A stretch of 64,000 bases of DNA from Gammaproteobacteria bacterium (GTDB taxonomy: Bacteria; Pseudomonadota; Gammaproteobacteria; Steroidobacterales; Woeseiaceae): positions 1 to 64,000 of the forward strand of contig JAOTYE010000012.1 of assembly GCA_029862045.1 (NCBI GenBank), read 5' to 3'. The notes beneath the pieces were generated by a model that was given only the letters and a program-made list of their open reading frames with translations, did no database searches and was not told the origin of the DNA. How positions within the stretch are numbered: position 1 is the first letter of the stretch; each line of letters starts with the position of its first letter. This document shows positions 37,253-49,838 of this stretch, piece after piece. The position numbers and the translations under genes were made by a program.

Positions 37253-38413
37253 ATGAGTGATGCATTCCTGTTTACCTCGGAGTCGGTTTCCGAGGGACAC
37301 CCGGACAAGGTCGCCGATCAGATTTCCGACGCGATCCTCGACGCGATCCTGAAAGAAGATACGCAGGCGCGCGTCGCTTGCGAGACGATGGTTAAGACCG
37401 GCATGGCAATTGTCGCGGGCGAGGTGACTACATCGGCCTGGGTCGACCTGGAAGAAGTCGTGCGCGGCACGATCATTGGCATTGGCTACACGGATTCCAC
37501 CATGGGATTCGACGGCCATTCCTGTTCGGTACTGAACGCGATCGGCAAACAGTCGCCTGACATTGCGCAGGGCGTTGACCGGGAAGATGCCAGGAAACAG
37601 GGCGCTGGTGATCAGGGCCTGATGTTCGGTTACGCGACCAACGAGACCGACGTATTGATGCCGGCACCGATCACTTTCGCACATCGTCTCGTGCAACGGC
37701 AGGCTGAAGTCAGGAAAAAAGGCATCCTGCCGTTTCTTCGTCCGGATGCAAAAAGCCAGGTGACATTTGTCTACAAGGATCACAAACCCGTAGCGATCGA
37801 TGCCGTCGTTTTGTCGTCGCAGCACAGCGCTGACGTCGAGATGCACCACCTCGAAGAAGGCATCATGGAAGAGATCATCAAACCCGTATTGCCGGCCGAG
37901 TGGGTCAGCAAAGACACCAAATACCATATTAATCCGACAGGACGTTTCGAGATCGGCGGGCCGATGGGCGACTGCGGCCTGACCGGACGCAAGATTATCG
38001 TCGATACCTACGGTGGCTCCGCTCGCCATGGTGGCGGCGCTTTTTCCGGCAAGGATCCGTCGAAAGTCGATCGATCCGCCGCCTATGCGTGCCGATACGT
38101 CGCGAAGAACATCGTCGCTGCCGGCCTGGCCGATCGATGCGAGATTCAAGTGTCCTACGCAATCGGTGTGGCCGAACCAACGTCCATCAGCGTAGAGACT
38201 TTTGGCACCGGCAAGATCTCCGATGCCCGCATGACGGATCTGATCCGTAACAACTTTGATTTGACGCCATACGGCATATTGCAAATGCTCGATTTACTGC
38301 GCCCGATTTACCAACAGACTGCCGCTTACGGGCATTTCGGCCGCGAGGACCTCGATGTGAGCTGGGAAAAAACCGACAAGGCAGAAGCCCTTGCCGGCGC
38401 TGCCGCAGCCTGA
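37253..38413 (+). CDS. metK: S-adenosylmethionine synthetase
   Basis: MetK makes SAM from methionine and ATP. The 386-residue enzyme has [19 protein letters not shown] at the N-terminus with the ATP-contacting histidine, then [16 protein letters not shown], and the [19 protein letters not shown] phosphate-binding loop. It is followed 25 bp later by ahcY, so SAM synthesis and SAH removal are coupled. Confidence 0.98.
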   Translation: MSDAFLFTSESVSEGHPDKVADQISDAILDAILKEDTQARVACETMVKTGMAIVAGEVTTSAWVDLEEVVRGTIIGIGYTDSTMGFDGHSCSVLNAIGKQSPDIAQGVDREDARKQGAGDQGLMFGYATNETDVLMPAPITFAHRLVQRQAEVRKKGILPFLRPDAKSQVTFVYKDHKPVAIDAVVLSSQHSADVEMHHLEEGIMEEIIKPVLPAEWVSKDTKYHINPTGRFEIGGPMGDCGLTGRKIIVDTYGGSARHGGGAFSGKDPSKVDRSAAYACRYVAKNIVAAGLADRCEIQVSYAIGVAEPTSISVETFGTGKISDARMTDLIRNNFDLTPYGILQMLDLLRPIYQQTAAYGHFGREDLDVSWEKTDKAEALAGAAAA

Positions 38414-38438
38414 ACTGATTGCTAACCAGGAGAACACC

Positions 38439-39752
38439 ATGAGCAGCGAACCCGTTGCCATTCAGCAGAACGATTACAAGGTTGCCGATCTCTCGCTGGC
38501 CGACTGGGGCCGTAAGGAAATCGCCATCGCCGAGACCGAAATGCCCGGGCTCATGGCATTGCGCGAAGAATACGCAGGCCAGAAACCCCTCGACGGCGTT
38601 CGCCTTGCAGGTTGCCTGCACATGACGATCCAAACGGCGGTCCTGATCGAAACGCTCAGAGAACTGGGCGCTGATATCCGCTGGTCGTCCTGCAACATCT
38701 TTTCGACGCAAGATCACGCTGCCGCCGCGGTCGCCGAGTCGGGTGTTCCGGTGTTCGCCTGGAAGGGTGAATCCGAGGAAGAATACTGGTGGTGTGTCGA
38801 ACAGACGATTAACGGGCCCGACGGCTGGACACCGAATATGCTCCTCGACGACGGCGGCGACCTGACACTCGTCATGCACGAAAAGCACGCGGACATCATG
38901 AAAGATGTGAAAGGACTCTCGGAAGAAACGACGACTGGAGTCAAGCGACTTTATGACATGATGCAGGACGGATCGCTGCTCTGCCCTGCCTTCAACGTCA
39001 ACGATTCGGTCACCAAGTCCAAATTCGACAACTTGTATGGTTGTCGTGAATCGCTTGTTGATGGTATCAAGCGCGCCACTGACGTCATGGTGGCCGGCAA
39101 GGTCGCGATCGTTCTTGGCTACGGCGACGTCGGCAAGGGCTGTGCACAATCATTGCGCGGACTCGGCGCAACGGTGTGGGTTACGGAGATCGATCCGATC
39201 AACGCGCTGCAAGCGACAATGGAAGGTTATCGCGTCGTTCGGTTCGACGAAGTTTGTGATCAGGCGGACATCGTCGTCACGGCGACCGGTAACTACCATG
39301 TCGTCACCGGACCGCAGATTGAGCGCATGAAGAATCAGGCGATCGTCTGCAACATCGGTCACTTCGACGACGAGATTGATGTTGCCTACCTGAAGAAATT
39401 CGAGTGGGAGAACATCAAGCCGCAGGTCGACCATGTGATATTCCCGGACGGCAAGCGCATCATACTGCTGGCCGAAGGCCGCCTCGTGAACCTCGGTTGC
39501 GCTACAGGTCACCCCAGCTTTGTAATGTCGAACTCCTTTACCAATCAGGTTCTCGCGCAGATAGAGCTTTGGCAGAACAACGACGATTACGCGAAAGAGG
39601 TCTATGTATTGCCGAAGCACCTTGACGAAAAGGTCGCGCGCCTGCATCTTGACCGAATCGGCGCAAAGATTACTGAACTGACTGATGCACAGGCCGAATA
39701 CATCGGTGTTCCCAAAGAAGGTCCGTACAAGCCGGAGTACTACAGATACTGA
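38439..39752 (+). CDS. ahcY: Adenosylhomocysteinase
   Basis: AhcY hydrolyses S-adenosylhomocysteine to adenosine and homocysteine, relieving inhibition of SAM-dependent methylases. The 437-residue protein has [32 protein letters not shown], the NAD-binding [15 protein letters not shown], and a C-terminal KPEYYRY ending. The ATG at 38439 has AGGAG 7 bp upstream; an in-frame reading from 38391 overlaps metK and is rejected. No SAH riboswitch fits in the 25-bp gap. Confidence 0.98.
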   Translation: MSSEPVAIQQNDYKVADLSLADWGRKEIAIAETEMPGLMALREEYAGQKPLDGVRLAGCLHMTIQTAVLIETLRELGADIRWSSCNIFSTQDHAAAAVAESGVPVFAWKGESEEEYWWCVEQTINGPDGWTPNMLLDDGGDLTLVMHEKHADIMKDVKGLSEETTTGVKRLYDMMQDGSLLCPAFNVNDSVTKSKFDNLYGCRESLVDGIKRATDVMVAGKVAIVLGYGDVGKGCAQSLRGLGATVWVTEIDPINALQATMEGYRVVRFDEVCDQADIVVTATGNYHVVTGPQIERMKNQAIVCNIGHFDDEIDVAYLKKFEWENIKPQVDHVIFPDGKRIILLAEGRLVNLGCATGHPSFVMSNSFTNQVLAQIELWQNNDDYAKEVYVLPKHLDEKVARLHLDRIGAKITELTDAQAEYIGVPKEGPYKPEYYRY

Positions 39753-39794
39753 TAACGCACGAGGTCCGCGCAAATCCAAGACGCACCTGATGCA

Positions 39795-40541
39795 CTGAGG
39801 ATTCTGCATCTTACAGATCCTCATCTGTTCGCCGACACCGGGGGAGATCTGCGCGGCACCGTAACCTATTCGTCACTGTTGGCGGTACTGAACCATTATC
39901 GTGCAAGCAGCTGGAGCGCCGACCTGGTGGTCGTTACCGGCGACTTGATCCAGGATGACAGCGCCGGGGCCTACAAGCACTTCTGCGATTTGCTCGGCGC
40001 GCTTGGACTGCCCGTGCATTGTGTGCCTGGAAATCACGATATCCGGGCACTCATGCGTGAGGCACTGGCCGATCCCCCTTTTCACTATTGTGAATCGGTG
40101 CAAGCCGGCACCTGGCTCATCACAGGCATCGACAGCTGCGTCACAGGACAGGCTGGCGGTGACCTGGACGAGTCGGAGCTTGCGCGCCTTGACGCGACGA
40201 TCGCCGGCTCGAACGAGCCGAATGTCATGGTCTGTTTGCATCATCCGCCCGTGCCGATGGGCAGCAAATGGCTGGACACTGTCGGCCTCGACAATGGCGC
40301 TGAGTTTCTGCATCGAGTCGCCGCGTCGGGGAAAGTACGGCTTGCGATCTTCGGCCACGTGCATCAGCCTTACGACGCCGATCACGGTGGTGTCAGGATC
40401 ATCGGCACGCCCTCGACATGCCGACAGTTTGCTCGCGGCAGCGACGAATTTGCGGTCGACGATACCCCTCCTGCCTATCGTCGCATCAGCTTGCATGCGG
40501 ACGGCTCTTTCGAACACGAACTTATCTGGTTAGAGAAATAG
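39795..40541 (+). CDS. cpdA: CpdA-like metallophosphoesterase with a non-standard start
   Basis: This calcineurin-type phosphodiesterase probably hydrolyses 3',5'-cAMP. Metal-binding motifs appear in order: LTDPHLF (D-x-H), [11 protein letters not shown] (GD), VPGNHD (GNHD), and FGHVHQPY (GHxH). The first motif lies upstream of the first ATG/GTG/TTG in frame (TTG at 39879), and a stop at 39753 bounds the frame. The true start must therefore be a rare codon: CTG at 39795, giving RILHLTDPH at the N-terminus, or ATC at 39774, which has GAGG 9 bp upstream. The body of the protein is firm and the exact start is not. It ends 10 bp before hemL. Confidence 0.85.
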   Translation: MRILHLTDPHLFADTGGDLRGTVTYSSLLAVLNHYRASSWSADLVVVTGDLIQDDSAGAYKHFCDLLGALGLPVHCVPGNHDIRALMREALADPPFHYCESVQAGTWLITGIDSCVTGQAGGDLDESELARLDATIAGSNEPNVMVCLHHPPVPMGSKWLDTVGLDNGAEFLHRVAASGKVRLAIFGHVHQPYDADHGGVRIIGTPSTCRQFARGSDEFAVDDTPPAYRRISLHADGSFEHELIWLEK

Positions 40542-40551
40542 AGAATTCCGC

Positions 40552-41820
40552 ATGAGTCATTTTTCGGATGCACAAGACGTCATCGCTGGTGGCGTCAATT
40601 CACCGGTTCGCGCTTTCGCAGGCGTGGGGGGTGAGCCGATATTTTTCAGGAGCGCCAAAGGCGCCTGGCTCGAGAGCGAGGATGGCAATCGATTTATCGA
40701 TTACATCGGCTCCTGGGGCCCGATGATTCTCGGCCACGGCCATCCAGCCGTCATCAATGCTGTTGTCGAGACAGCGAAGAGCGGCCTGAGCTTCGGCGCG
40801 CCTTGCGTCCTCGAAACGCGTATCGCCGAGAAGATCCGCGAGCTTGTGCCGTCGATCGAGCGAGTGCGAATGGTCAGCTCCGGTACTGAAGCGACGATGA
40901 GCGCGATCCGTCTCGCCCGCGGCCACACGGGTCGCGACAAGATCATCAAGTTCGAAGGCTGTTATCACGGTCACTCGGACTCATTGCTGATCAAAGCAGG
41001 TTCGGGTGCGCTGACCCTGGGCGTGCCGAGTTCACCTGGCGTGCCGGCGGTGCTTGCAGAACACACAATCACCCTGGCGTACAACGATGCCGATGCTGTC
41101 CGAACGGCGTTCGGTGAATTTGGGGATGACATCGCCTGCGTCATCGTCGAACCGATTGCCGGCAACATGAACATGGTGCCGCCGGTACCCGGCTTTCTCG
41201 AAACGTTGCGCGAACAATGCACGGCATCGGGCGCCGTACTCATACTTGACGAAGTGATGACAGGATTTCGTGTCGCCAAAGGCGGCGCTCAGGCCCTTTT
41301 CGGCATCGAACCCGACCTTACGACACTCGGCAAGATCGTCGGCGGCGGCATGCCTGCTGCCGCATTCGGCGGCCGTAAGGACATCATGGCGAGCATCGCC
41401 CCGGACGGACCTGTCTACCAGGCCGGCACATTGTCGGGTAACCCTGTCGCGATGGCGGCCGGGTTAGCCACCCTCGAGCAGATTGACCAACCGGGCTTTT
41501 ACGAGGCGCTGAGCGAGCACACGCAACAGCTTGCAGAGGGCTTCAAGGCAGCAGCGGATGCGGCCGGAGTGCCGCTCGCAACTGAGTATGCCGGCGGCAT
41601 GTTCGGCTTTGTATTCACGGCTGAAACTCCGGTACGACGATTTGACCAGGTTGCCGCTGCGAATATCGATCGGTTCAAGTCATTCTTTCACGGCATGTTG
41701 AAAGCGGGCATTTATCTCGCACCATCCGCCTTTGAGGCCGGGTTTGTGTCCGCCGCACACGGCGACGCCGAGATCGACAAGACACTGGACGCCGCGCGCA
41801 AAGTCATGGCAAATCTGTAA
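40552..41820 (+). CDS. hemL: Glutamate-1-semialdehyde 2,1-aminomutase
   Basis: HemL makes 5-aminolevulinate, the tetrapyrrole precursor, in the C5 pathway. The 422-residue PLP enzyme starts near [10 protein letters not shown] and shows [39 protein letters not shown], and the PLP lysine in [12 protein letters not shown]. Products would feed haem for the bc1 complex and cobalamin for NrdJ. Its last 17 bp overlap the convergent LON-domain gene. Confidence 0.98.
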   Translation: MSHFSDAQDVIAGGVNSPVRAFAGVGGEPIFFRSAKGAWLESEDGNRFIDYIGSWGPMILGHGHPAVINAVVETAKSGLSFGAPCVLETRIAEKIRELVPSIERVRMVSSGTEATMSAIRLARGHTGRDKIIKFEGCYHGHSDSLLIKAGSGALTLGVPSSPGVPAVLAEHTITLAYNDADAVRTAFGEFGDDIACVIVEPIAGNMNMVPPVPGFLETLREQCTASGAVLILDEVMTGFRVAKGGAQALFGIEPDLTTLGKIVGGGMPAAAFGGRKDIMASIAPDGPVYQAGTLSGNPVAMAAGLATLEQIDQPGFYEALSEHTQQLAEGFKAAADAAGVPLATEYAGGMFGFVFTAETPVRRFDQVAAANIDRFKSFFHGMLKAGIYLAPSAFEAGFVSAAHGDAEIDKTLDAARKVMANL

Positions 41821-42397
41821 CAGCCCAGCCGCGGCTTGAGTCGAGCAACTCCTGCACGATTTGCAGTCTCTGTTCGGGATCGCCGCTCTCGAGGCACTGT
41901 TGTTTCTGCTCGAGATCCAGCGGCAGTATCTCGACAAACCGGCTCGTTACCCAGGCTGCGTCGTCCATATGCCGCTCCAGGGATTCCCAAAGCAGGCCGA
42001 GGTCATCGAGTACACCAGCGAGTATCGCCGGCAAAGCCCGATATTCCTCTGGCAATGGGACCGTGGGTTCAGCATCCAAGATCTCGACGTTGCCGACATT
42101 CAAGCCGCTCGACTCGCGGTGACTCGAGAGAACCCGAAAACGCTGTTCGCCGATTGCGGTGACGCCGAGCAGGCCATCGTTGCCCTGATACCAGTCGATA
42201 ATTCGCGCCAGTGTGCCGACCGCATGCGTCGTGGCCGGTCCGGTTTCTCCACCCTCACGAATCAACAGCACGCCAAACGGCGCATCATTCTTCACGCAGT
42301 TACTGATCATGTCCAGGTAGCGCGGCTCGAATATCCGCAGGGGCAATGGTCCGCCCGGGAATAGTACGGTGTTGAGAGGAAACAGGGGAACTTGCAC
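41804..42397 (-). CDS. Stand-alone LON substrate-binding domain protein
   Basis: The product of about 197 residues contains only the N-terminal LON domain ([43 protein letters not shown]), without the ATPase or protease parts. Such proteins are widespread in proteobacteria, with no settled role; substrate or partner binding is suggested. The GTG at 42397 is chosen because it places the domain at the N-terminus and has a GAGTGG box upstream; a reading from 42514 adds 39 residues overlapping mpl. Confidence 0.88.
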   Translation of the reverse strand: MQVPLFPLNTVLFPGGPLPLRIFEPRYLDMISNCVKNDAPFGVLLIREGGETGPATTHAVGTLARIIDWYQGNDGLLGVTAIGEQRFRVLSSHRESSGLNVGNVEILDAEPTVPLPEEYRALPAILAGVLDDLGLLWESLERHMDDAAWVTSRFVEILPLDLEQKQQCLESGDPEQRLQIVQELLDSSRGWAVTDLP

Positions 42398-42449
42398 GAC
42401 CCACTCTAAGTTAACGTCTTCTCTAGTAAGTATAGACGTGCTGAAACAT

Positions 42450-43820
42450 TCAGCTGCGGCGAGTCCTCTGCAGCACGGCCGTAAGCGTCTGGCGCGCCGA
42501 CCCAAACCCGCCATTGCTCATGAAAATCACCTGATCACCCGACAGAACTTTGGCTGACATGTCAGATACCAGCTTGTCATAGTCGCCGAACAGGCGCAGT
42601 CGATCGCCCAGCGGGGCAAGGGACGACTCGAATTCACCGCTCATGTCAGATGGCCGATACATCCAGACGATATCGGCTTCCCCGAGGGACGCGGCCAAGG
42701 TGTCGTTATGTACGCCAAGCTTCATCGTGTTGGAACGAGGTTCTATTGCAACGACGATGCGCTGGCCGGGATATCGTCGCTTCATTGCGGCGATCGTGCG
42801 CCGGATCGCCGTGGGGTGATGGGCGAAGTCATCGTATATCGCGATATTGCCGACGGTCGCCGTGCGCTCCATGCGTCGCTTGACACCTTCAAAGCGTGAC
42901 AGCGCGTCGAGCGATTGCTCAAGCGTCACATCGGCGGACTGCGCGGCAGCCACGGCGGCAAGCGCGTTTTCGAGGTTGTGTCGGCCACCGAGCTTCCAGC
43001 GTGTTTCGCCAGACAGGCCGCCTGGGGTCTTTATGCCAATACGGCGCTCGGCCGCATCCATGAATTTCGCGGTCCAGTCTGCCTTGTTATCAGATGCGAA
43101 AGTTTCGACAGGCGTCCAGCAGCCTGACTTGATTAGCTCGCTGAGGTTCTCGTCTGCTGCATTCATGATGATGCGGCCACTCGAAGGCACGGTCCGCAGC
43201 AATTGATGAAACTGCCACTGAATCGCGTCGAGATCCTTGAAGATGTCAGCGTGATCGAATTCGAGGTTGTTGAGCACGAGTGTGCGTGGCCCGTAGTGCA
43301 CGAACTTCGCACGTTTATCGAAGAACGCCGTATCGTACTCATCCGCCTCGACGACAAAGTATTTTGACTTGCCGAGACTCGCCGACATACCGAAGTTGGT
43401 TGGTATACCACCGATCAGAAAACCCGGCGCGTGACCTGCATCCTGCAGGATCCAGGCCAGCATGCTGGCAGCCGTCGTTTTGCCATGCGTGCCAGCAACA
43501 GCCAGCACGTGTCGGTCACGAAGCACGTTGTCCGCGAGCCACCGCGGACCTGACGTATAAGGGATGCCGCGATCGAGCATGGCCTCCACGACCTCGCTGC
43601 CGCGGCTCATCACGTTGCCGACGACAACACAGTCTGGTTTCGCGTCGAGCTGCTTGGCGTCGAAGCCCTCGTGGATTTCAACACCAAGGTCTTTGAGCTG
43701 GGTACTCATCGGGGGATAGACGGCACTGTCGCAGCCGGTAACGTCTACACCTGCCGCACGCGCGAGCGCTGCCACACCTCCCATGAAGGTCCCGCAGATT
43801 CCGAGGATGTGTATGTGCAT
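42450..43820 (-). CDS. mpl: UDP-N-acetylmuramate:tripeptide ligase Mpl
   Basis: Mpl recycles cell-wall peptide by joining L-Ala-gamma-D-Glu-meso-DAP to UDP-MurNAc. The 456-residue Mur-ligase family protein starts MHIHILGICGTFMGGVAALA, with the ATP-binding GTHGKTTAASML near residue 112 and YDDFAHHPTAIR in the C-terminal half. The start at 43820 matches the family. It shares a transcript direction with the membrane protein 8 bp upstream. Confidence 0.97.
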   Translation of the reverse strand: MHIHILGICGTFMGGVAALARAAGVDVTGCDSAVYPPMSTQLKDLGVEIHEGFDAKQLDAKPDCVVVGNVMSRGSEVVEAMLDRGIPYTSGPRWLADNVLRDRHVLAVAGTHGKTTAASMLAWILQDAGHAPGFLIGGIPTNFGMSASLGKSKYFVVEADEYDTAFFDKRAKFVHYGPRTLVLNNLEFDHADIFKDLDAIQWQFHQLLRTVPSSGRIIMNAADENLSELIKSGCWTPVETFASDNKADWTAKFMDAAERRIGIKTPGGLSGETRWKLGGRHNLENALAAVAAAQSADVTLEQSLDALSRFEGVKRRMERTATVGNIAIYDDFAHHPTAIRRTIAAMKRRYPGQRIVVAIEPRSNTMKLGVHNDTLAASLGEADIVWMYRPSDMSGEFESSLAPLGDRLRLFGDYDKLVSDMSAKVLSGDQVIFMSNGGFGSARQTLTAVLQRTRRS

Positions 43821-43828
43821 GTGGCGTC

Positions 43829-44344
43829 TCAGGGCGTTGTCGTTACGACGCTGTAAATAACGTATTGCAAGGCAAACACAGCGATGGCGATCAGAATGCC
43901 AATGTACCAGTGTCGATCTATGGCGCGAGCAATGATATGACCTTCGACGGGCACGGACCATAGCAGGATGAGATTCGCTACCAGTCCCGTTGGCACCTCA
44001 CCGAGGAACGGCAGAAATAGAACATATTCGGCGACAAACGCCAGCGAAATCAGCGCGCCGCAGCCGATAATCGCCGAGACGGTCTGCAACAGTCGTGAGG
44101 GCCGTCCACTGACGACAACCAACGCTGCGTAACAGAGAACACCGATCGTCCCGCTGAAGAGCCCCAGGAAGAAATCGGTCTCGTCGAATTGGCCGATCAG
44201 TGCGAGCGCGGCCAACGCGGAAAATAACCATAGCGCCAGAACAAGTGCGAACAAGAACCACGATCGCGGTATGTCTTCGGGTCCTTTGCGAAGCAGTACG
44301 ATATGAAACAGCGTTCTGATGAGTGGCAGCACTTTGGGGAACAT
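43829..44344 (-). CDS. Five-helix membrane protein (Yip1-like), function unknown
   Basis: The product of 171 residues starts MFPKVLPLIRTLFHIVLLRKG and has five hydrophobic segments, with a PEDIPRSW motif between the N-terminal amphipathic stretch and the first helix. A resemblance to bacterial Yip1-domain or related small membrane proteins is suspected but not certain. A much longer in-frame reading back to 45106 is antisense to rnd and not credible. It is 8 bp upstream of mpl and divergent from rnd, so a role linked to mpl is possible, not shown. Confidence 0.75.
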   Translation of the reverse strand: MFPKVLPLIRTLFHIVLLRKGPEDIPRSWFLFALVLALWLFSALAALALIGQFDETDFFLGLFSGTIGVLCYAALVVVSGRPSRLLQTVSAIIGCGALISLAFVAEYVLFLPFLGEVPTGLVANLILLWSVPVEGHIIARAIDRHWYIGILIAIAVFALQYVIYSVVTTTP

Positions 44345-44410
44345 CCCTGGTTCGGAAGCGCAATCATCGCATGTTAACCTGCGGATTCGAAACCAGCCGC
44401 CGGCGAGCCA

Positions 44411-45484
44411 ATGCCCGAATATATCCTGGTCGATCGACCCGACTCGATACAAGCCAAACTCGAACGACATGATTCCATCGGCGTCGACACGGAGTTCATG
44501 CGAGAGAAGACGTTCTTTGCAGAATTGTGTCTTGTGCAGCTCGCAACAGGCGAAGATATTTACTGTGTTGACCCGCTGACCGGCAATGACATGGATGCGT
44601 TCTGGGACAGCCTGATGGCAAGACAGTGGATCGTGCATTCCGGACGTCAGGATATAGAGGTCGTTTATCAGACGGCGCAGCAAATGCCGGCAAACCTGTT
44701 TGACACGCAAATAGCAGCCGGACTGCTGGGTTATGCGCCACAACTCGGTTACGCGAGCCTGGTGAAGGAACTCTTTGATGTCGACATCGCGAAATCCCAT
44801 ACGCGTGCCGACTGGTCGCGGCGTCCGTTGTCCAATGCCTATCTTCACTATGCAGCCGAAGACGTTGAGTACCTGCTGCCTGGCTACGAGCTGCTTGCAG
44901 AGCGACTGGACAGCAGTGGCCGGCTCGCCTGGGCCAAAGAGGATTCGGCACAACTGCTCAACCCTGCTCTCTACGACATTGAGCCGCGTCTGGCCATCGA
45001 TCGAATGAAAGGCGCGAGAAACCTGCATGGCAAGCGCAGAGCAGCCGCTGCACGGCTTGCCGCATGGCGGGAATCTGAGGCATTGCGTGCAAACCGTCCA
45101 CGGCAATGGATTGCGAAAGACAGTGCTCTGCTCGAAGTCGCGGCCTGCCTTCCAGCCAGCATCGACGAATTGAACAGAATTGACGGCTTGCCTGCCGGAC
45201 TGATTCGGCGCTCGGGCACAAACGTCATCGCAGCGATAAAGGCTTCACTGTCCGATGAAAACGATTACGCCCCGCCGCCACCGCCCAATGAATCGCAGAA
45301 GGCGTTATTGAAAGCGATGCAAAAGCACGTAGCCGCCTGTGCTGAGGAGTTGCGCCTGGCCGCAGAAACCGTCGCATCGAAACGTGACTTGAGCGCCATC
45401 ATTTTCGGCGGAGATCGGGAATCCAAAGTGCTTACCGGCTGGCGCCGCGAAGTCGTCGGAGATCGTTTGCTCGAACTTTTGTAA
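44411..45484 (+). CDS. rnd: Ribonuclease D
   Basis: RNase D trims 3' ends of tRNA and other small RNAs. The 357-residue DEDDy exonuclease shows GVDTEFMREKTFF (first D and E), the central HSGRQDIEVVY aspartate, and YAAEDVEYLLPGYELL with the final Y and D. An HRDC domain (about residues 200-280) follows. Divergent from the membrane protein gene; its stop is 7 bp from the convergent adk. Confidence 0.96.
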   Translation: MPEYILVDRPDSIQAKLERHDSIGVDTEFMREKTFFAELCLVQLATGEDIYCVDPLTGNDMDAFWDSLMARQWIVHSGRQDIEVVYQTAQQMPANLFDTQIAAGLLGYAPQLGYASLVKELFDVDIAKSHTRADWSRRPLSNAYLHYAAEDVEYLLPGYELLAERLDSSGRLAWAKEDSAQLLNPALYDIEPRLAIDRMKGARNLHGKRRAAAARLAAWRESEALRANRPRQWIAKDSALLEVAACLPASIDELNRIDGLPAGLIRRSGTNVIAAIKASLSDENDYAPPPPPNESQKALLKAMQKHVAACAEELRLAAETVASKRDLSAIIFGGDRESKVLTGWRREVVGDRLLELL

Positions 45485-45491
45485 GCGCCCG

Positions 45492-46136
45492 CTACGCCAC
45501 CGTTTCGAGCAGCCGCGCGTAAACGTCGTCAATGGAACCATCGGCATCGACCGTCTTCAGGCGATCACGCTTGCGGTAATAGTCAACGAGCGGCTCAGTC
45601 TGCGTTTGATACACCTCGAGACGGTTTGCGATCGTCTCTTCATTGTCATCTTCGCGCTGAATCAATTCGCCGCCGGCATTCGTGCACTCGTCCAGCTCCT
45701 CCTGCGCGGAGAAGTAGACATTGAGCAGCTTACCCGTCAAAGAACAGGTCCGACGACCCGTCAGGCGCTTCATCAATACGTCAAAATCGACATCCATGAA
45801 AAGCGCTGCATCAAGCGGCGTGCCGAGCTCATCGAGCAGCTCCTCGAGATCGAGGGCCTGCTGTTTCGTGCGCGGAAAACCGTCAAGAATGAACCCGTCC
45901 GCGGCGTCGGGTTGCAACAGACGTTCGCTGATGATGCCGAGCACGATGTCGTCGGAGACGAGATTGCCGGTATCCATGATTGCTTTCGCTTTCTGACCAA
46001 ATCTCGTACCGCCTGCAACCGCCTCACGCAACATATCGCCCGTCGAGATTTGTGGAATATTTCTGTCGGCCATCAATTTCTTGGCCTGCGTGCCCTTGCC
46101 GGATCCGGGCGCGCCGAGCAATACAATGCGCATCAT
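45492..46136 (-). CDS. adk: Adenylate kinase
   Basis: Adk interconverts ATP, AMP and ADP. The 214-residue long-form enzyme has GAPGSGKGTQAKKL, STGDMLREAV, DGFPRTKQQA, and a lid of LTGRRTCSLTGKLLNVYF type with two cysteines but no full zinc set. Two adjacent ATGs (46136 and 46133) are possible starts; the second gives the usual MRIVLLGAPG. Adjacent to the pfp-hppA pair, it links adenylate and PPi energetics. Confidence 0.97.
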   Translation of the reverse strand: MMRIVLLGAPGSGKGTQAKKLMADRNIPQISTGDMLREAVAGGTRFGQKAKAIMDTGNLVSDDIVLGIISERLLQPDAADGFILDGFPRTKQQALDLEELLDELGTPLDAALFMDVDFDVLMKRLTGRRTCSLTGKLLNVYFSAQEELDECTNAGGELIQREDDNEETIANRLEVYQTQTEPLVDYYRKRDRLKTVDADGSIDDVYARLLETVA

Positions 46137-46290
46137 TTTTTCTCTTTTGTCTTTAGTTGTTTTTGGCTAGCCGCTCTTGCACATTTCGGCGCTCTGCGAC
46201 ACCAGGTCATCCTGACCAAAATCAGCTTGCAGGTCAAACAGTGCTATTCTCGCACGCTTTCAGCCACAGACACTTCGGGGAATTCTGAAC

Positions 46291-47553
46291 ATGTCAGCCA
46301 GAAACGCGTTTTACGCCCAATCGGGTGGCGTCACCGCCGTCATTAACACAACCGCCTGCGGCGTCATCGAGACAGCTCGAAAACATCGCAACAAAATCGC
46401 CAATGTGTATGCAGGCCGCAACGGCATTATCGGCGCCCTGACCGAAGACATGATCGACACTAACCGGGAAAGCGCGCGAACGATCGCAGCACTCAGGCAC
46501 ACACCGGGCGGCGCCTTCGGCTCGGCTCGATACAAACTCAAGAGCCTGGAGCAGAACCAGGCCGAGTATGAGCGGCTGATTGAAGTATTTCGTGCTCATG
46601 ATATTGGCTACTTCTTCTATAACGGCGGTAACGACTCAATGGACACGGCTCACAAGGTATCGCTGATCAGCAAGAAGATGGGCTTCCCGGTTACGTGCCT
46701 GGGCATACCGAAAACCGTCGACAACGACCTGCCTGTCACCGATAACTGCCCGGGTTTCGGCTCGGTCGCCAAGTACGTTGCCGTATCGACGATGGAGGCG
46801 GCCCTTGACGTGTTATCGATGGCGAAGACCTCGACCAAGGTCTTCGTACTCGAAGTGATGGGACGTCACGCCGGCTGGATTGCTGCGGCCGGAGGGTTGG
46901 CTGGAAGCAAGCCGGAAGACGCACCACACATCATCCTGTTTCCGGAGATACCGTTTAAGCAACGCGCTTTCCTCAAGCGCGTTCGCGAGTGCGTTACCAA
47001 GTACGACTACTGCGTCATCGTAGTCAGCGAGGGCGCAAGCTATGCGAACGGCAAATTCCTCGCCGAGGCCGGTACGCGCGACGCTTTTGGACATGCACAG
47101 CTCGGCGGCGTCGCCCCGGTGGTCGCCCAAATGGTGCGTGACAATCTCGGTTTCAAGTACCACTACGCCGTCGCCGACTATCTGCAGCGCTCCGCCCGGC
47201 ATATCGCGGCAGCTGTCGATGTCGAACAGGCCTACGCCGTCGGCAAGTCGGCGGTGCAGTTCGCGCTGCAGGGCAAAACGGCCGTGATGCCGGTTATCAA
47301 GCGCGTGTCGGATAAACCGTATCGCTGGCGCATCGAATCCGCCCCGCTGGCACGAATCGCGAACAAGGAAAAAATGCTACCCCGACGCTTCATTACCAAG
47401 GATGGTTTCGGCATCACCGCCGCCGGCCGGCGATATCTCGAACCACTGATCCGGGGAGAAGATTATCCTCCATATATCAATGGCTTACCGAAATACGTCT
47501 CGCTCAGGAAGGTCGCTGTCAAGCCGCGGCTAAAGACGAAATTTGTGGTATGA
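46291..47553 (+). CDS. pfp: PPi-dependent 6-phosphofructokinase
   Basis: This enzyme phosphorylates fructose 6-phosphate reversibly with pyrophosphate. The 420-residue protein has SGGVTAVIN, the NGGNDSMDTAHKVS motif, and GIPKTVDNDLPVTD, in which Lys replaces the Gly of ATP-dependent enzymes, the hallmark of PPi use. VMGRHAGWIAAAGGL follows. It precedes hppA by 131 bp; that gap holds a CCCGGC-cca-GCCGGG hairpin (47560-47574) with no proper T-run, so cotranscription is plausible. Linked pfp and hppA genes are known in methanotrophs. Confidence 0.95.
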   Translation: MSARNAFYAQSGGVTAVINTTACGVIETARKHRNKIANVYAGRNGIIGALTEDMIDTNRESARTIAALRHTPGGAFGSARYKLKSLEQNQAEYERLIEVFRAHDIGYFFYNGGNDSMDTAHKVSLISKKMGFPVTCLGIPKTVDNDLPVTDNCPGFGSVAKYVAVSTMEAALDVLSMAKTSTKVFVLEVMGRHAGWIAAAGGLAGSKPEDAPHIILFPEIPFKQRAFLKRVRECVTKYDYCVIVVSEGASYANGKFLAEAGTRDAFGHAQLGGVAPVVAQMVRDNLGFKYHYAVADYLQRSARHIAAAVDVEQAYAVGKSAVQFALQGKTAVMPVIKRVSDKPYRWRIESAPLARIANKEKMLPRRFITKDGFGITAAGRRYLEPLIRGEDYPPYINGLPKYVSLRKVAVKPRLKTKFVV

Positions 47554-47684
47554 TGCGCGCCCGGCCCAGCCGGGAATAATAATCCTTTTGGGGACAATCA
47601 AAACGAATGCAGCCCGGATGTCGGCAGTCATGCCGGCGTAGGCGATTGTGTTCGATCTGCAAGCTTTACGTCAGGAGATTTCTA

Positions 47685-49724
<2,040 letters not shown>

Positions 49725-49731
49725 AGACAAA

Positions 49732-49812
49732 GGCAGCGGGCGGGACACCTGTCATCTTCATGGCTCGCTGCGCTGCGCTTTACTTCCGCTGACAGGTGTC
49801 CCGCCCACTGCC
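49732..49812 (-). repeat. Palindromic element copy D (23-bp stem, inverted orientation)
   Basis: Arms 49732-49754 and 49790-49812 pair at 22 of 23 positions. The loop on the minus strand has the family sequence (GGAAGTAAAGCGCAGCG, then AGCGAGCCATGAAG). It sits between convergent hppA and the GGDEF/EAL gene, starting 8 bp after the hppA stop. Confidence 0.9.
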
Positions 49813-49838
49813 CATTCGATTCGTGGCTAGCATCAACG

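Noticed and set aside
37160-38284. Long open frame antisense to metK (374 residues)
   Set aside because: Same reasoning: fully antisense to metK, no family features, no ribosome binding site.
37132-38440. SAM or SAH riboswitch, or MetJ boxes, at metK-ahcY
   Set aside because: The gap before ahcY is only 25 bp and the region before metK shows no AGACGTCT-type boxes or riboswitch core.
44345-45106. N-terminal two thirds of a 425-residue minus-strand reading frame
   Set aside because: It is antisense to the well-supported rnd gene; only the C-terminal part from 44344 has membrane-protein character.
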